A DNA stretch of 64,000 nt from Nematopogon swammerdamellus. Its lineage: Eukaryota > Arthropoda > Insecta > Lepidoptera > Adelidae. The stretch is taken from assembly GCA_946902875.1 (NCBI GenBank), contig OX336354.1, positions 105,047 through 169,046 on the forward strand, in the 5' to 3' direction. Both the position numbers and the translations under genes were made by a program. The notes beneath the pieces are model-generated. The model ran no database searches and had not been told where the DNA came from. It saw nothing but the letters and a program-made list of their open reading frames with translations. Positions 1-10,289 of this stretch are shown here, one piece after another; the stretch's first letter is position 1, and every line of letters begins with the position of its first letter.

Positions 1-172
1 CAATAAATAAGAGTGGTCCCAAAACACTGCCCTGGGGTACAACATATGTTATTTCGGCCTCATCACTGACAGTCTCACCAACTCTTACACATTGGATTCT
101 TCCTGTTAAGTAGCTCTTAAACCATTGTAGCGGTAGGCCTCTGACACCCAGTATTTCCATTTTTTTAATCAA
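1..172 (-). pseudogene. LINE ORF2 reverse transcriptase fragment (downstream part)
   Basis: On the minus strand this reads as the middle of a non-LTR reverse transcriptase, including VVPQGSVLGPLLFI (the conserved GxPQGS block) preceded by WFKSYLTGR. It continues the RT found at 3055-3690 after the Helitron at 173-3054 is removed; there is a one-base frame slip at the junction. The fragment runs off the window edge. The RT type is Jockey/CR1-like and it is a dead relic. Confidence 0.85.
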
Positions 173-195
173 CTAGCTGAGCCCGCGGCTCCGCT

Positions 196-1740
196 CGCGT
201 GAAATTCGTATTTCAAAGAAGACAGTAAGTAACTATGGGTGAGGCCGAAGGCCGAGCTGCGTTCAGGAAGCCGATAAACCATCTCTAAGAAAGTAAGTCC
301 CTTCTCAAATACTGACTAACTAACTAAATAAATAAAGTAAACTAAGTAAATAACTGACGGCGAGGCTTCGGGCTGACTGAACTGTATTCTAGAAAGAAAA
401 TAAACCTTCTTGAAGAAAGTAAGTAACTGAGGGTGAGGCCTAAGGCCGAGCTGCGTTCAGGAAGACGATAAACCATCTCTAAGAAAGTAAGTAATTAAGG
501 GCGAGGCCGAAGGCCGAGCTGCGTTCAGGAAGACGATAAACCTTCTCGATAAAATAAGTAACTGAGGGCGAGGCAGAATGCCGACTTGCGTTCAGAAAGA
601 CTATAAACTTTCTCAAATAAAGTAAGTAACTAACGGCGAGGCCGAAGGCCGAGCTGCGTTCAGGAAGACCATGAACCTTCTCGAAGACAGTAAGTAACTT
701 AGGGCGAGGCCGAAGGCCGAGGTGCGTTCAGGAAGACTATAAACCATCTCGAAGAAAGTAAGTAACTAATGGCGAGGCCGAAGGCCGAGCTGCGTTCAGG
801 AACACTATAAACCTTCTCGAAGAAAGTAAGTAACTGAGGGCGAGGCCGAAGGCCGAGCTGCGTTCAGGAAGACTATAAACCTTCTCGAAGAAAGTAAGTA
901 ACTAAGGGCGAGGCCGAAGGCCGAGCTGCGTTCAGGAAGACCATGAACCTTCTCGAAGACTGTAAGTAACTGAGGGCGAGGCCGAAGGCCGAGGTGCGTT
1001 CAGGAAGACTATAAACCATCTCGAAGAAAGTAAGTAATTAAGGGCGAGGCCGAAGGCCGAGCTGCGTTCAGGAAGACTATAAACCTTCTCGAAGAAAGTA
1101 AGTAACTAAGGGCGAGGCCGAAGGCCGAGCTACGTTCAGGAAGACCATAAAACTTCTCGAAGAAAGTAAGTAACTGAGAGCGAGGCCGAAGGCCGAGCTA
1201 CTTTCAGGAAGACCATAAACCTTCTCAAAGAAAGTAAGTAACTAAGGGCAAGGCCGAAGGCCGAGCTGCGTTCAGGAAGACCATGAAACCTTCTCGGAGA
1301 AAGTAACTAAGGGCGAGGCCGAAGGCCGAGCTGCGTTCAGAAAAGACTATAAACCTTCTCAAAGAAAGTAAGTAACAAAGGGCGAGGCCGAAGGCCGGGC
1401 TACGTTCAGGAATACCACAAACCTTCTCGAAGAAAGTAAGTAACTGAGAGCGAGGCCGAAGGCCGAGCTGCGTTCAGGAAGACCATAAACCTTCTCAAAT
1501 AAAGTAAGTAACTAAGGGCATGGCCGAAGGCCGAGCTACGTTCAGGAAGAGGATAAACCTTCTCGATCAAAGTAAGTAACTATGGGCGAGGCTGAAGGCC
1601 GAGCTGCGTTTAGGTAAACGGTAAACCTTCTTAAATAAATTAAATAGCTAAAGGCGAGGCTTCAGGCTAAGCTGCATTCTGGAATACAGTAAACCTTCTC
1701 GAAGAAAGTACCTACGTAACTAAGGGCGAGGCCACTGGCA
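196..1740. repeat. 68-bp minisatellite, about 22 copies, in Helitron
   Basis: Tandem units with core GGCGAGGCCGAAGGCCGAGC followed by TGCGTTCAGGAAGACTATAA. The period is 68 bp in the regular part (for example 841 to 909). Units near both edges are more diverged. The same unit, in one to a few copies, occurs beside other CTAG-type Helitron ends at 7977-8320 and 8885-9240, so it expanded from the Helitron 3' end. Confidence 0.9.
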
Positions 1741-1749
1741 CGCCCAATT

Positions 1750-1778
1750 CCCCCCCCCCCCCCCCTCCCCCCCCCCCC
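1750..1778. repeat. Poly-C tract
   Basis: Twenty-nine bases that are all C except one T. Similar C runs occur near 42249, 42367, 42410 and 44625. Length is likely unstable or error-prone in assemblies. Confidence 0.9.
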
Positions 1779-2477
1779 TTTAAAATTTGACAATCAAAAA
1801 CCCTGAAACACGTCTTTCGTGATTTATTCTCAGCAGCTGTAATTCATATTTTCATGTTTCTAACTTCAAATAACAAAGACTTTCATACAAAGTCGTCGTC
1901 CCCATCTGCCCCCCTTAAAGTTGTAATTTCCAAAAATCCTTAACGGATGCTTACGTTATGAAATAAACCTATGTTCCAAATTTCAGCTTTCTAGACTTAG
2001 TACTTTTGGCTGTGCGTTGATAGATCAGTCGGTCAGGGCAAACAATTTTATAAGTATAGATATCTACTCTTTATTCCATTCGTCTCTTCTACTAAAAGCA
2101 TCTATCTACACCAACGCAACGCAACAGAACTGCTAACACCATCTATTACGACCATTAGACACTAAATTCCGTTTTCTTTGATACTGCTCAACCCTAAGGC
2201 TATTTAACTTTATGGTATATAGCCTATAGTGAGCCTGAAGAACTACTCTTTACATTCTTGTAAACCTTATCAAAATCTGTTAAGTGGTTCCGAGTTTACC
2301 TCAAACATACATACATACGTGCAAACAGACGTTTCCTTTTATAAGAAGTATAGATAGAGAAACGAAGATAAAGATTAAATTATCCCTCCTTCCCCTCTCC
2401 CCGCGGAGCCCTCCCCCCTACCTCAGCCCCCCTCTTCAAAGCCACCCCCAGTACGGATAAAATTATTTAAAATCATT

Positions 2478-2983
2478 TAAAATCCTAAAATCTAATTTTG
2501 AAATCATCCCCTATTTTAATTTAAGGGTTGATTTAGCAAAAATGTGAATTTTCATATCCCTAACTTGAGAAATTATGGGTTCCCCATACAATCTTTCATC
2601 CCCTATTTCACCCCGTTAAGGGTTGTTTTTTGAGACAAAAGGTAGACTATGTTCTTCCTCAGGATGCAATTCATCTCCGCACAAAATGTTATTAAATCCT
2701 AAAATCTAATTTTGAAATCAACCCCTATTTTAATTTAAGGGTTGATTTAGCAAAAACGCTGAAACACGTATTTCTTTATTTCATACCAAAAGCCGAAATA
2801 TAAATTGTCATATCCCTAACTTAAGAAATGCTGAGTTCCCCATACAAACTTTCATCCCCTATTTCACCCCCTTAAGGGTTGTTTTTTGAGACAAAAAGTA
2901 GCCTATGTCCGTCCTCAGGATGCAATTAATCTCCGTGCAATATTTTATCCAAATCTGTTCAGCCGTTTAGGCGTGAAAAGGTA

Positions 2984-2990
<7 letters not shown>
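2478..2990. repeat. Duplicated block of about 214 bp near the Helitron TC end
   Basis: AAATCCTAAAATCTAATTTTG starts at about 2480 and again at about 2694. Both copies continue through a shared CCCTATTTCACCCC stretch and GACAAAAAGTAGCCTATG-like sequence. The second copy has an extra segment of about 45 bp. The block is followed by a (GACA)n run at 2987-3018. Confidence 0.75.
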
Positions 2991-3019
<29 letters not shown>

Positions 3020-3054
3020 CAGAGTTACTTTCGAATTTATAATATTAGTATGGA

Positions 3055-3690
3055 TACTGGAAATGAAACTGTGTCAAAGGCCTTCACTAAGTCCAGGAAA
3101 ACTCCAATACATCGTTTTCCTGCATCAAGACTATTAGATATAGATGGGTACAGTCCAAAACTGCATCATTAGTAGATTTTTTATTTCGGAAACCATACTG
3201 ATTATCAGCAAGCAGGCTGTTGAGCTCAAGAAAGCAACTAAGTCTGATTTTGACTAGTTTCTCTAGGATTTTGGAGATTCCTGTCAACAAGGAAATGGGG
3301 CGGTAATTGGAAGCTTCCTCTCTGTCGCCAGCTTTATGTATTGGGACCACTATTGATTTCTTACAGGAGATTGGAAAGATGCCGGACGACATGCTCCGGT
3401 TGGCTATATGAGTAAGAGGTACTAGTAGCTGCCTTTTGACCATTTTTATGAATTTGCAAGTAATAGTATCCCAGCCCGGAGCACTATTAGTTTTAAGTTC
3501 ATCAATCATCCTTCCAACCTCCTGCACATCGTTGGACAGAAGAAGAATGACTTGTTTGGCCCATCCGAATTAGGCATGTCTCTGGTCAGCTCATTCTCGC
3601 TCTTTCCAAGTGTTTTGATTGTGATGCTAGCAAGGTTTTTCCCTACACTGACAAAATAATTGCTGACCTTATTGACTATAATACTATACC
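3055..3690 (-). pseudogene. LINE ORF2 reverse transcriptase fragment (upstream part)
   Basis: The minus-strand translation shows the linker FVSVGKNLASITIKTLGK, then EVGRMIDELKTNSAPGWD, then SNYRPISLLTGISKILEK and QYGFRNKKSTNDAV, which are typical non-LTR RT blocks 0-3. It leads into LVKAFDTVSF at the Helitron junction. Frames slip near 3530 and near 3180-3130. The endonuclease part is absent, so the element is 5'-truncated or cut at about 3690. Jockey/CR1-like. Confidence 0.85.
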
Positions 3691-3699
3691 TTATTGACT

Positions 3700-4173
3700 A
3701 TAATATAGATATAACTACGACTGCGGTGCGTTGGGTGGGAATGCCCCGGCCGCGGTGAGAACGCGGCGGCGCGGCGGCGCGGCGGTAGCCCGTCCCCCCT
3801 TTGCCTCTCTCTGCCTCATACTTTACCCCCAATCCGACCTAATTTTCGTTTCTGCGCAGCTCCGCCGCTGCGGCGGCGAGCCGCCGAGATCGGTCCCTCC
3901 CGCCCGGCTATTATAATGTGATGCTGATGTGAGTAAGTAATAATCTGTGTTCTATCTAATAATCAGTGGTTACATACAAGTCACAGAATAGAAAAGAGTT
4001 GTACAAGTGGTTAAGAACGTCGCCGGGACCACAAAACTCACGTTGATTTGATTTGATTACCCATCGCATTATGCATCGAGCTAGATTTATATTTCCCTCG
4101 TTTTTGACGTGATAACGTCACGTCTTATAAATTGATGAACACCGGCTGCACACACGAAAAAATGTCACGTTCC
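3700..4173. other. No gene; GC-rich patch then AT-rich sequence
   Basis: 3731-3920 is very GC-rich with GGCGGCGCGG repeats and could encode a short arbitrary peptide only. The rest is unclassified. I see no ORF with family features. Confidence 0.5.
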
Positions 4174-4587
4174 GGGTCGTTCCGCCATTTCGTTCAAATT
4201 TGCATGTTTCGGCGGAATTTTTATTTTTTTATTTTCTGAAATATATTTATATATATATGAGTTCCTGTACTTATTAGATGTAGTAACATAAGAGAGGCAC
4301 CTATGTACAACTTTTAGTTTTGGAGAAAATTGATGGAAGGTAATGAAGGTGTGGATGGTAATGAAAAACACCTGGATGGTAATTTATGCGGTTGGATGGT
4401 AATGAAGCATGCTAGTATGTCTTAGTGAAATTTGCTTTATTATATTATTATTATTATGATAATGATAAAGATATAATTATTTAGCTGATGGTAGTAATAA
4501 TGTTAACGATTATCAAAAGTTCGACACTATTAACATCAAAATTTTAGCTAAGTAATTTATAATTCATAGTGTAAAAAGTTTTAACTG

Positions 4588-4800
4588 AAATAACAAATCC
4601 CCTTTCCACCTTCGCACCACGCGCACTGGGCAGGGATTGCATCCCTACACGCTGGACTTACCGCGGATGCGTACCAATCGATTCTGCAGATCATTCTTCT
4701 ACAGAACCGGTAAACGTTGGAACGCTCTCCCTGCCCATATATTTCCCCCCAAGTACAGTCTCGGGTCCTTCAAGAGGGTTCCGGTTCCTTCATTACAATC
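4588..4800 (+). pseudogene. LINE ORF2 C-terminal fragment
   Basis: Reads LHPYTLDLPRMRTNRFCRSF then FYRTGKRWNALPAHIFPPKY and SLGSFKRV. This is the conserved C-terminal tail of Jockey/CR1-type ORF2 (RF-x-RSFFxRT-x2-WN-x-LP-x2-IFP). No RT blocks precede it, so it is a short 3' remnant. Confidence 0.75.
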
Positions 4801-4850
4801 AGCAACAAAACAAAAATACATTGTAAAAAACTTTCTAACAAACAATTCAA

Positions 4851-5013
4851 CCGGCAAAAAACTGAAAAACGAAAAATATAATTTCGGCGGGTAATAAACC
4901 CTTTTAGTCTTAATAGCTACGCAAGTGACTAATTTTGATTGAGACTGTTAGGAAGACTAGGAAGGTTTATTACCCGCCAAAATTGGATTTTTCGCTTTTC
5001 AGTTTTTCGTCGG
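4851..5013. repeat. Foldback hairpin, arms about 50 bp
   Basis: CCGGCAAAAAACTGAAAAAC and GGCGGGTAATAAACC on the left are mirrored by GGTTTATTACCCGCC and a CTTTTCAGTTTTTCGTCGG stretch on the right. The loop is about 60 bp and is partly self-complementary (TAGTCTT/AAGACTA). Confidence 0.8.
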
Positions 5014-5580
5014 TAAAATTTTTTGTTAAAGCTTTTATTTATTTTTTTTTCAAATAAAAATGGGACTAACTTTGACGTATACCCTATCCAATAAAAAAAT
5101 TATTGGTCATATACATATAAAAAAATATATGAGCTTCGAATTGAGAACCTACTCCTTTTTGCTTTCGTCAGTTAATAAGAGAAGAAGAAAAAAATTGGAC
5201 TGGCCACAACCTATGCTGAATCTACTGAATATTTCACCAGACTCGGCGCTGTATTGAAGTCCAACCATTGCTACGCAATTAAAATACAGTAACTTAGTGA
5301 ACACACACTATGCACTGAGTTGAAACAACTATACTCTTACATATCACTGAATTGAACCGGCTACACTTAACTGGTCAAAACATGAACAATTTTTATAGCA
5401 TTTCGACCGAACTTCAGTCAGTGCGTTGGTGCCGACCCGGTCGGATTAAACCCCGTACTCCAGTATACGTTATGTAGATACTTTACGTGCCAAAAAGAAT
5501 TAAAAGTCCAGTTTTATTGGATTTTTATTATTTATGTACTACTTACTACGTGCACACAATTTTTTTTGTGAACACTGACA

Positions 5581-5878
5581 TGTTTACATCACCTACAACA
5601 TCCGTGATGTCAGCCCATAACACCTTGGTGAACTAGGTGCCCTGATAGTACTTTCCTTTCATCGTGTCGGCTACACTGAACTCGAGTGAAAACACGAAAT
5701 ATTTTGCTTTATTTAAAGCCCGACATATGGCGCCAAGCCATCCATATGGTGTCCAACGATGACCATGGACATTCGGACGTTTACATAGCCGTTTGGACCA
5801 ACGTTTCATTCAGTGCTGCGGTGGTACCAACACGGGCGGGATATAACCTACCACCCAGTTAGGTAGGAGGGAAGGAAA
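5581..5878 (-). repeat. SINE copy (shared-core family), diverged
   Basis: Contains the tail block ACATCCGTGATGTCAGCCCA, then GTGTCGGCTACACTGAACT, then the core ATTCAGTGCTGCGGTGGTAC and TACCACCCAGTTAGGTA, in the same order as the fuller minus-strand copy at 25660-25993. The copy is interrupted around 5700-5790 by another dispersed repeat (see 47046). Confidence 0.65.
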
Positions 5879-6640
5879 TCAAGTAAATATTTCATTACCA
5901 TCCGAACCCCTTCATTACCGTCCGGCAAACATTTTGAGGGTAAAGGAGGGTAATGAAAAGGAGGGCAGTGAAATTTTGATGTATTTCTTCAATTGCTCCC
6001 TTATTACTGATATTACAAATTTATTATATTAATTAACGAATATTCTGACTAAAATCTGATTCATTAAGATTTAAATGAAATTTTTATATCGTGTACTTAT
6101 GTTAAAAAAAGCCGGAAGGTAATGATGCCTGGACGGTGACAAAGTAGTTGATGAGCACGAAGATCGTGAGTATTTTCTTCCCCAGCGATGCTGGTCCTCT
6201 CCTGTCTAGATCCAGGGACACAATGAGGGGCGTTCGACGTGCGGAGCGTAGAGCGAAGGCTAAAGTCGGGTCACACTCTGTCTAATTTGTAATACCACTT
6301 CTGCGGAAGGTAATGACGTTTTTCCACGGACAAAAATGAAATATTAATTCTTTTTATGATATAATGGCTCTAAAAATAAATGAATCCCAAAGAAACATGC
6401 CTTATTAGTTACATTATAGGTGGGTTTATTAATATATTCATTTTACTTGAAGAAACTAAAAAAAAAAATTATACTAAATACTGATCCTTCGTTTGGAAGA
6501 GGATAGGAATGAGAATTTTGAAGGTTTTTATTTTTTTTTATTTAATTGAATGGACAAATGTCTGATTCGTTAAATACTACTTTTTCCATTAATCTAAACC
6601 TATATATTTCAATAAAATTATTTTAAAAAACATAAATTTT
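5879..6640. other. No gene; AT-rich interior of TIR element
   Basis: Carries several GGTAATGA-type motifs and otherwise low-complexity AT-rich sequence. I see no coding signal. Confidence 0.5.
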
Positions 6641-6812
6641 CACACGCTTTTATTGCGCGGGAATGCAATTTGAACGAAATGGCGGAACGACCCTTCCATC
6701 TGAGCCTGTGTGCGCAAGCGAGAGCGCGTAACAAGCGATAGAGAGGCACAATCGGCCCAAGCCGAAAGCGAAGCAAGGGAATCCGATATTCGTTTGGTCG
6801 TTTATGTGATTT

Positions 6813-6870
6813 CGTGGCTCAGTGGTAACATTGTAGGATTTGTATTTTTTGACCATGGGTTCGAATCCCT
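6813..6870 (+). other. tRNA-like Pol III promoter (A and B boxes)
   Basis: TGGCTCAGTGG at 6815-6825 matches a tRNA A box (D arm). GGTTCGAATCC at 6858-6868 is a perfect B box (T arm). The segment does not fold into a full tRNA that I can see, so it is a tRNA-derived promoter relic within a repeat. The matching reversed site is at about 10685-10775. Confidence 0.55.
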
Positions 6871-7085
6871 CAAAAATTTTTTTTGAAGTGAAAACTTCTT
6901 TAGCGGCGCTGGGCACTTTTTGTATGTGGGGAAAATGTATAACTCGCGACACCATCGCGATGTCGCGTCAGCGTCATTTTAAAAATGAAACCTTAAGACA
7001 TTGCATTAAGGGTTAAATTAGAGTGGCACAGGATCTGCCGGCTCTCCCGGAGTGCAACTGTTAAGTAGGGTTCGGTAACACGTTT

Positions 7086-7260
7086 ATGTCTGTCCATTCT
7101 ACTAAGTTCTGCAAAATGTTCCGTCACAAATGCATGTCTGTCCGTTCTACTAAATTTTACAATTTTCAACCAAGGTCCTCCGACGGTTATTTTATAATAA
7201 AAGTAGGGTTCCGTAACAAATGCATGTCTGTCCGTTCTACTAAATTTAACACAATTTTTT
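7086..7260 (+). repeat. Tandem repeat with core TGCATGTCTGTCCGTTCTAC
   Basis: Three units, each reading TAGGGTTCSGTAACAMRT then ATGTCTGTCCRTTCTACTAA. Seven or so units lie in reverse at 22029-22410. The short open frames through these units are a product of the repetition. Confidence 0.8.
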
Positions 7261-7976
7261 TTTATTATTTTTTTTTTATTATTTTTTATTTATATATATA
7301 TTTTTTTAATAATTTTTTTTTATTTTTTTTTAACCTTCTTTATAAATAAACTTTTTTTTTTAAGCAATGTTACGGTGTTGTTTTCACTTCTGCCGGCACT
7401 TCCAAAGTGCACCTGAGGGTTTTTTTCTTTGCAATGTTACGGTGTTTAAACTTTTTTAGGATGTTTAGTTTTTTTTATAACCACCTAAGAATTATTTTCG
7501 GAAATACAAAGGTAACAAAAACGACATGCGTAGTAGTCTTACCACTTTATGACGTTATCGCGTAAAACCAAAGATATAATACTCGTAAAACTATCGTCCG
7601 TAAACCGACTTTAAAAATACGAGCCACTCGTATTTTTACGCACAAAGTCTTGTTCTGTGTGGTTAAATTCTGAGTGAACGGTCCGCCACCTGAAAGACCT
7701 GCTCGATCCTGCAACCTACTCCTTTAGCTCCTTTCGGCAAACTTCGGCTCGAAGAAGGAATGTGTGGTATGCCTACTGATGGGTCGATCCCGGGATTGAA
7801 TCTTTATGGGCGGGATTTTATCATAAAATCCCGGATTTAATCCTATTCTAGGACCGAATGAGGATTTTATGTTTTAAGGTTAAGTATGTGAAGTTGTTCT
7901 GTAATATGAGCGAAATTTTATCATAAAGTCCCGGATTTAATCCTATTTTAAGATCGAAAGGATTTTATGTTTTTAA

Positions 7977-8320
7977 CTAGCTTTTGCCCGCGGCTTCGCT
8001 CGCGTGAAATTCGTATTTCAAAAGAAGAAACTAAATCCTTAAGGGCGAGGCCGAAGGCTGAGCTGCGTTCAGGTTAATGATAAACCTTCTCGAATAAAGT
8101 ATGTTTTTAACTAGCTTTTGCCCGCGGCTTCGCTCGCGTGAAATTCGTATTTCAAAATAAGAAACTAAATCATTAAGGGCGAGGCCGAAGGCTGAGCTGC
8201 GTTCAGGTTAATGATAAACCTTCTCGAATAAAGTATGTTTTTAACTAGCTTTTGCCCGCGGCTTCGCTCGCGTGAAATTCGTATTTCAAAAGAAGAAACT
8301 AAATCATTAAGGGCGAGGAT
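7977..8320 (-). repeat. Three tandem Helitron 3' ends, 134-bp period
   Basis: CTAGCTTTTGCCCGCGGCTT begins at 7977, 8111 and 8245. Each unit carries one copy of the GAGGCCGAAGGCTGAGCTGC minisatellite unit. They are nearly identical, so the duplication is recent. On the minus strand each unit ends in CTAG followed by T. Confidence 0.85.
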
Positions 8321-8459
8321 CTCGTTATGAGCCACGCAAGTTTGTAACGAGTTTTCACGAGTCGTATTTGTGAGTGGTCATGGCAAGGGATCGCTTGGAC
8401 TATCCGCTCTGATCTGATGACATAACGTCTCTGATTACATTATACAAGTAGTATTAAGC

Positions 8460-8855
8460 GGCGGGTGGCCGAGTTTTTAGGCATCGGGTTCTCATGCAAG
8501 AGGTCCGAGGTTCGAATCCGGTCGGTGTGTACCAATGAGTTTTTTCTGACGAACAAATTTACGTGCATACTTACACCTGCTGCTTCACCGTTTAGAACTG
8601 GTGTAAAACTAGGTACCTTCCCTTGCCCCTTACGAGGTTGTAGGCTCAAATTGTAGCCGACTGAGTTAGTACCACCGTACTGGATATAAGATGGCCGCAT
8701 AGCAGGCTCGGCTGTGTTCTCTTCTAGTTCAGTATATCCAGCAATCCAGGGAAGTCTCCGGTATGCACGGGCACCTACCTTCTCGGAGGTGATATTGGCT
8801 GGTCGGAGAATGTGCTTAGGCCCCTTCGACTCAGGCGACCGGATTACATAAAACA
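8460..8855 (+). repeat. tRNA-derived SINE, about 395 bp
   Basis: The head GGCCGAGTTTTTAGGC (A box of Ser/Leu-tRNA type) is followed about 35 bp later by GGTTCGAATCC (B box), so it carries a Pol III promoter. The body contains CCTTCCCTTGCCCC, TAGTACCACCGTACTGG and ATGGCCGCATAGCAG. The 3' end is GGATTACATAAAA. A 5'-truncated second copy lies at 22927-23176. Part of the body matches the core of the 5S-headed SINEs. Confidence 0.8.
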
Positions 8856-8884
8856 GTATTATATTTAGTAACTATTATAGTTTA

Positions 8885-9240
8885 CTAGCTTTTGCCCGCT
8901 CTTGTGAAATTCGTATTTCAAAAGAAGAAAGTAGGTTATAAAGCGAGAAGGTCGAAAGCTGAGCTGCATTCAGGGTAATGATAAACCTTCTCGAACAAAA
9001 TATGTAACTACTGACTAGGCCGAAGGCCGAGCTCCTTTCAGGTAAACGTTATTTTTCTCGAAGAAACTAAGTTACCTATGGCGACGCCGAAGGCGGAGCT
9101 CCCTATAGGTAAACCATATACTTTTTCAGAGGCCGACGAGGCCGAAGGCCGAGCTGCGTTCAAGTAAATGATAATCCTTCTCAAAGAAACTAAGTTAATG
9201 CCCTGCCGAACGCCGAGTTGCGTTCGCGTAAACGATATTC
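8885..9240 (-). mobile_element. Degenerate Helitron end with 4-5 minisatellite units
   Basis: CTAGCTTTTGCCCG at 8885 is followed by diverged units of the GGCCGAAGGCCGAGC repeat. A reversed fragment (GAAGCTCCGCTTTTGGCCTC) follows at about 9285-9310. No opposite TC end was located. Confidence 0.6.
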
Positions 9241-9926
9241 TCGCCCTTATTTACTTACTTTCATCGAGAAATATATCGTTAACTTGAACGAAGCTCCGCT
9301 TTTGGCCTCTCCCTTAGTTACTTACTTCGAAAAGGTACATGTTTCGTATCGGTGACGTCATATTTAGTTTACATGTATCCTAACTTGTACCATAAGAATA
9401 GGATAAAAAAAAATTGGATCGAATCAAATTACAATTTTGGCTTTCTATAGTATGGGGAGTGCGCTTTTATAGGCACCCGCCCGCGTGCCGCGCCGCCCGC
9501 TGCGCCGCGCCGCCCGCTCCGCCGCGCCGCCCGCTCCGCCACGCCGCCGGCTTGCTCATATCTGATACCTACTCGCGCTAAATGGCGCGCGAAAGATTTC
9601 AGTTTGGGAACCACATCTTAGCGTAACCGGAACTGAATTTTATTTAGCTTATCCTCTGTGTCGTATAGTATAGGATATAACATCCGTGTACGATGTTTCA
9701 TCGAATTCAGATGATCGGTTTAAGAGTTATGGTGGAACATACATTCACAGAAAATATTTCTAAAAATCGTCAATTTAGCTTTAGTATCATACATAGAGTC
9801 TTATACCTCAGTATCTCATAAAACAAAGTAACTTACTCTATGACCATCCCTTGCAGATTTATTATTAGTATTGATTTAACAAATATCGGTAGATTATGAC
9901 CTCAAATCGTAATTTTTTAACCGACT
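9241..9926. other. No gene; includes GC-rich 17-bp repeat
   Basis: 9484-9550 has about four units of GCCGCGCCGCCCGCTCC. The flanking sequence is AT-rich and unclassified. Confidence 0.6.
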
Positions 9927-9985
9927 TCAAAAAAAGGAGGAGGTTCTCAATTCGACTGTATGTTTTTTTGGTCAGACATGACATG
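9927..9985 (+). repeat. AACCGACTTCAAAAAA-type dispersed repeat fragment
   Basis: TTAACCGACTTCAAAAAAAG followed by GAGGAGGTTCTCAATTCGAC. This block is very common in lepidopteran genomes. Another copy starts at about 30598. Confidence 0.7.
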
Positions 9986-10289
9986 ACCGAAATTGGTAGA
10001 TCTACCAAAAAATCGGTACCTAACTTTTCACACTGTCACGGTCACTGAACAGACTCGATTACCGACCTTTTTCCTCTCTCACATCACGGCGAAATGTACA
10101 CGCGCTCAAACGACCACAGATATTGATTATTTTGTGAACATAACTAGGGAATCATGCATTCAAATTAAAACCTGTTGATACATTATTTATTTAGATATAG
10201 GAATTCATCCAGTAAAACTATGATCTACATACCTACTACCATATTATGCCTAGTACTAATGAAAACAACTCATTCACGATGTTGAAATC
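9986..10289. other. No gene seen
   Basis: AT-rich sequence between repeats. No coding or repeat signal that I recognise. Confidence 0.4.

Larger units (their letters stand above)
173..3054 (-). mobile_element. Helitron-like element (Lep1-type ends) inside a LINE RT
   Basis: The minus strand starts with TC (TCCATACTAATATTATAA) and ends with CTAG, preceded by a GC-rich palindrome-like stretch (CGCGAGCGGAGCCGCGGGC). It sits exactly between A and T with no target duplication, as Helitrons do. The ends match the common lepidopteran Helitron-like family as I remember it. No Rep/helicase ORF is present, so it is non-autonomous. The interior holds a 68-bp minisatellite, poly-C, and a duplicated block near the TC end. 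The host LINE RT resumes on both sides. Confidence 0.75.
4174..6693. mobile_element. TIR-bounded element, about 2.5 kb, no transposase
   Basis: The left end GGGTCGTTCCGCCATTTCGT (4174 onward, about 30 bp with TCAAATTTGC) is matched in reverse complement by the right end closing at 6693. A possible 4-bp target duplication TTCC flanks both ends. Inside, the motif GGATGGTAATGAA recurs in both orientations (about 4331-4405, 5885-5960, 6113, 6306). The interior also holds a LINE fragment, a foldback and a SINE. No transposase is visible, so the superfamily is unknown. Confidence 0.5.
6640..7870. repeat. Left arm of a 4-kb inverted-repeat structure
   Basis: Blocks in this arm recur in mirrored order in 10290-10810. 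They include CCGATATTCGTTTGGTCGTT, a tRNA-like stretch near 6813-6870, the region near 7366 (AAGCAATGTTACGGTGTT), TAACCACCTAAGAATTATTT near 7480, and GTATGCCTACTGATGGG near 7768. The left arm is longer because it holds tandem repeats and extra sequence. A further copy of the outer part lies in reverse at 21940-22620. Confidence 0.7.

Noticed and set aside
196..1740. CRISPR-like regular repeats
   Set aside because: Units are contiguous without unique spacers and lie in a eukaryotic Helitron; they are a minisatellite. The same applies to 47130-51265 and 61586-62360.
3731..3916. Short GC-rich frame
   Set aside because: Composition-driven, no start context or homology that I recognise.
6813..6870. 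Functional tRNA gene
   Set aside because: A and B boxes exist but the acceptor stem and anticodon arm do not form, and the segment recurs in repeat arms.
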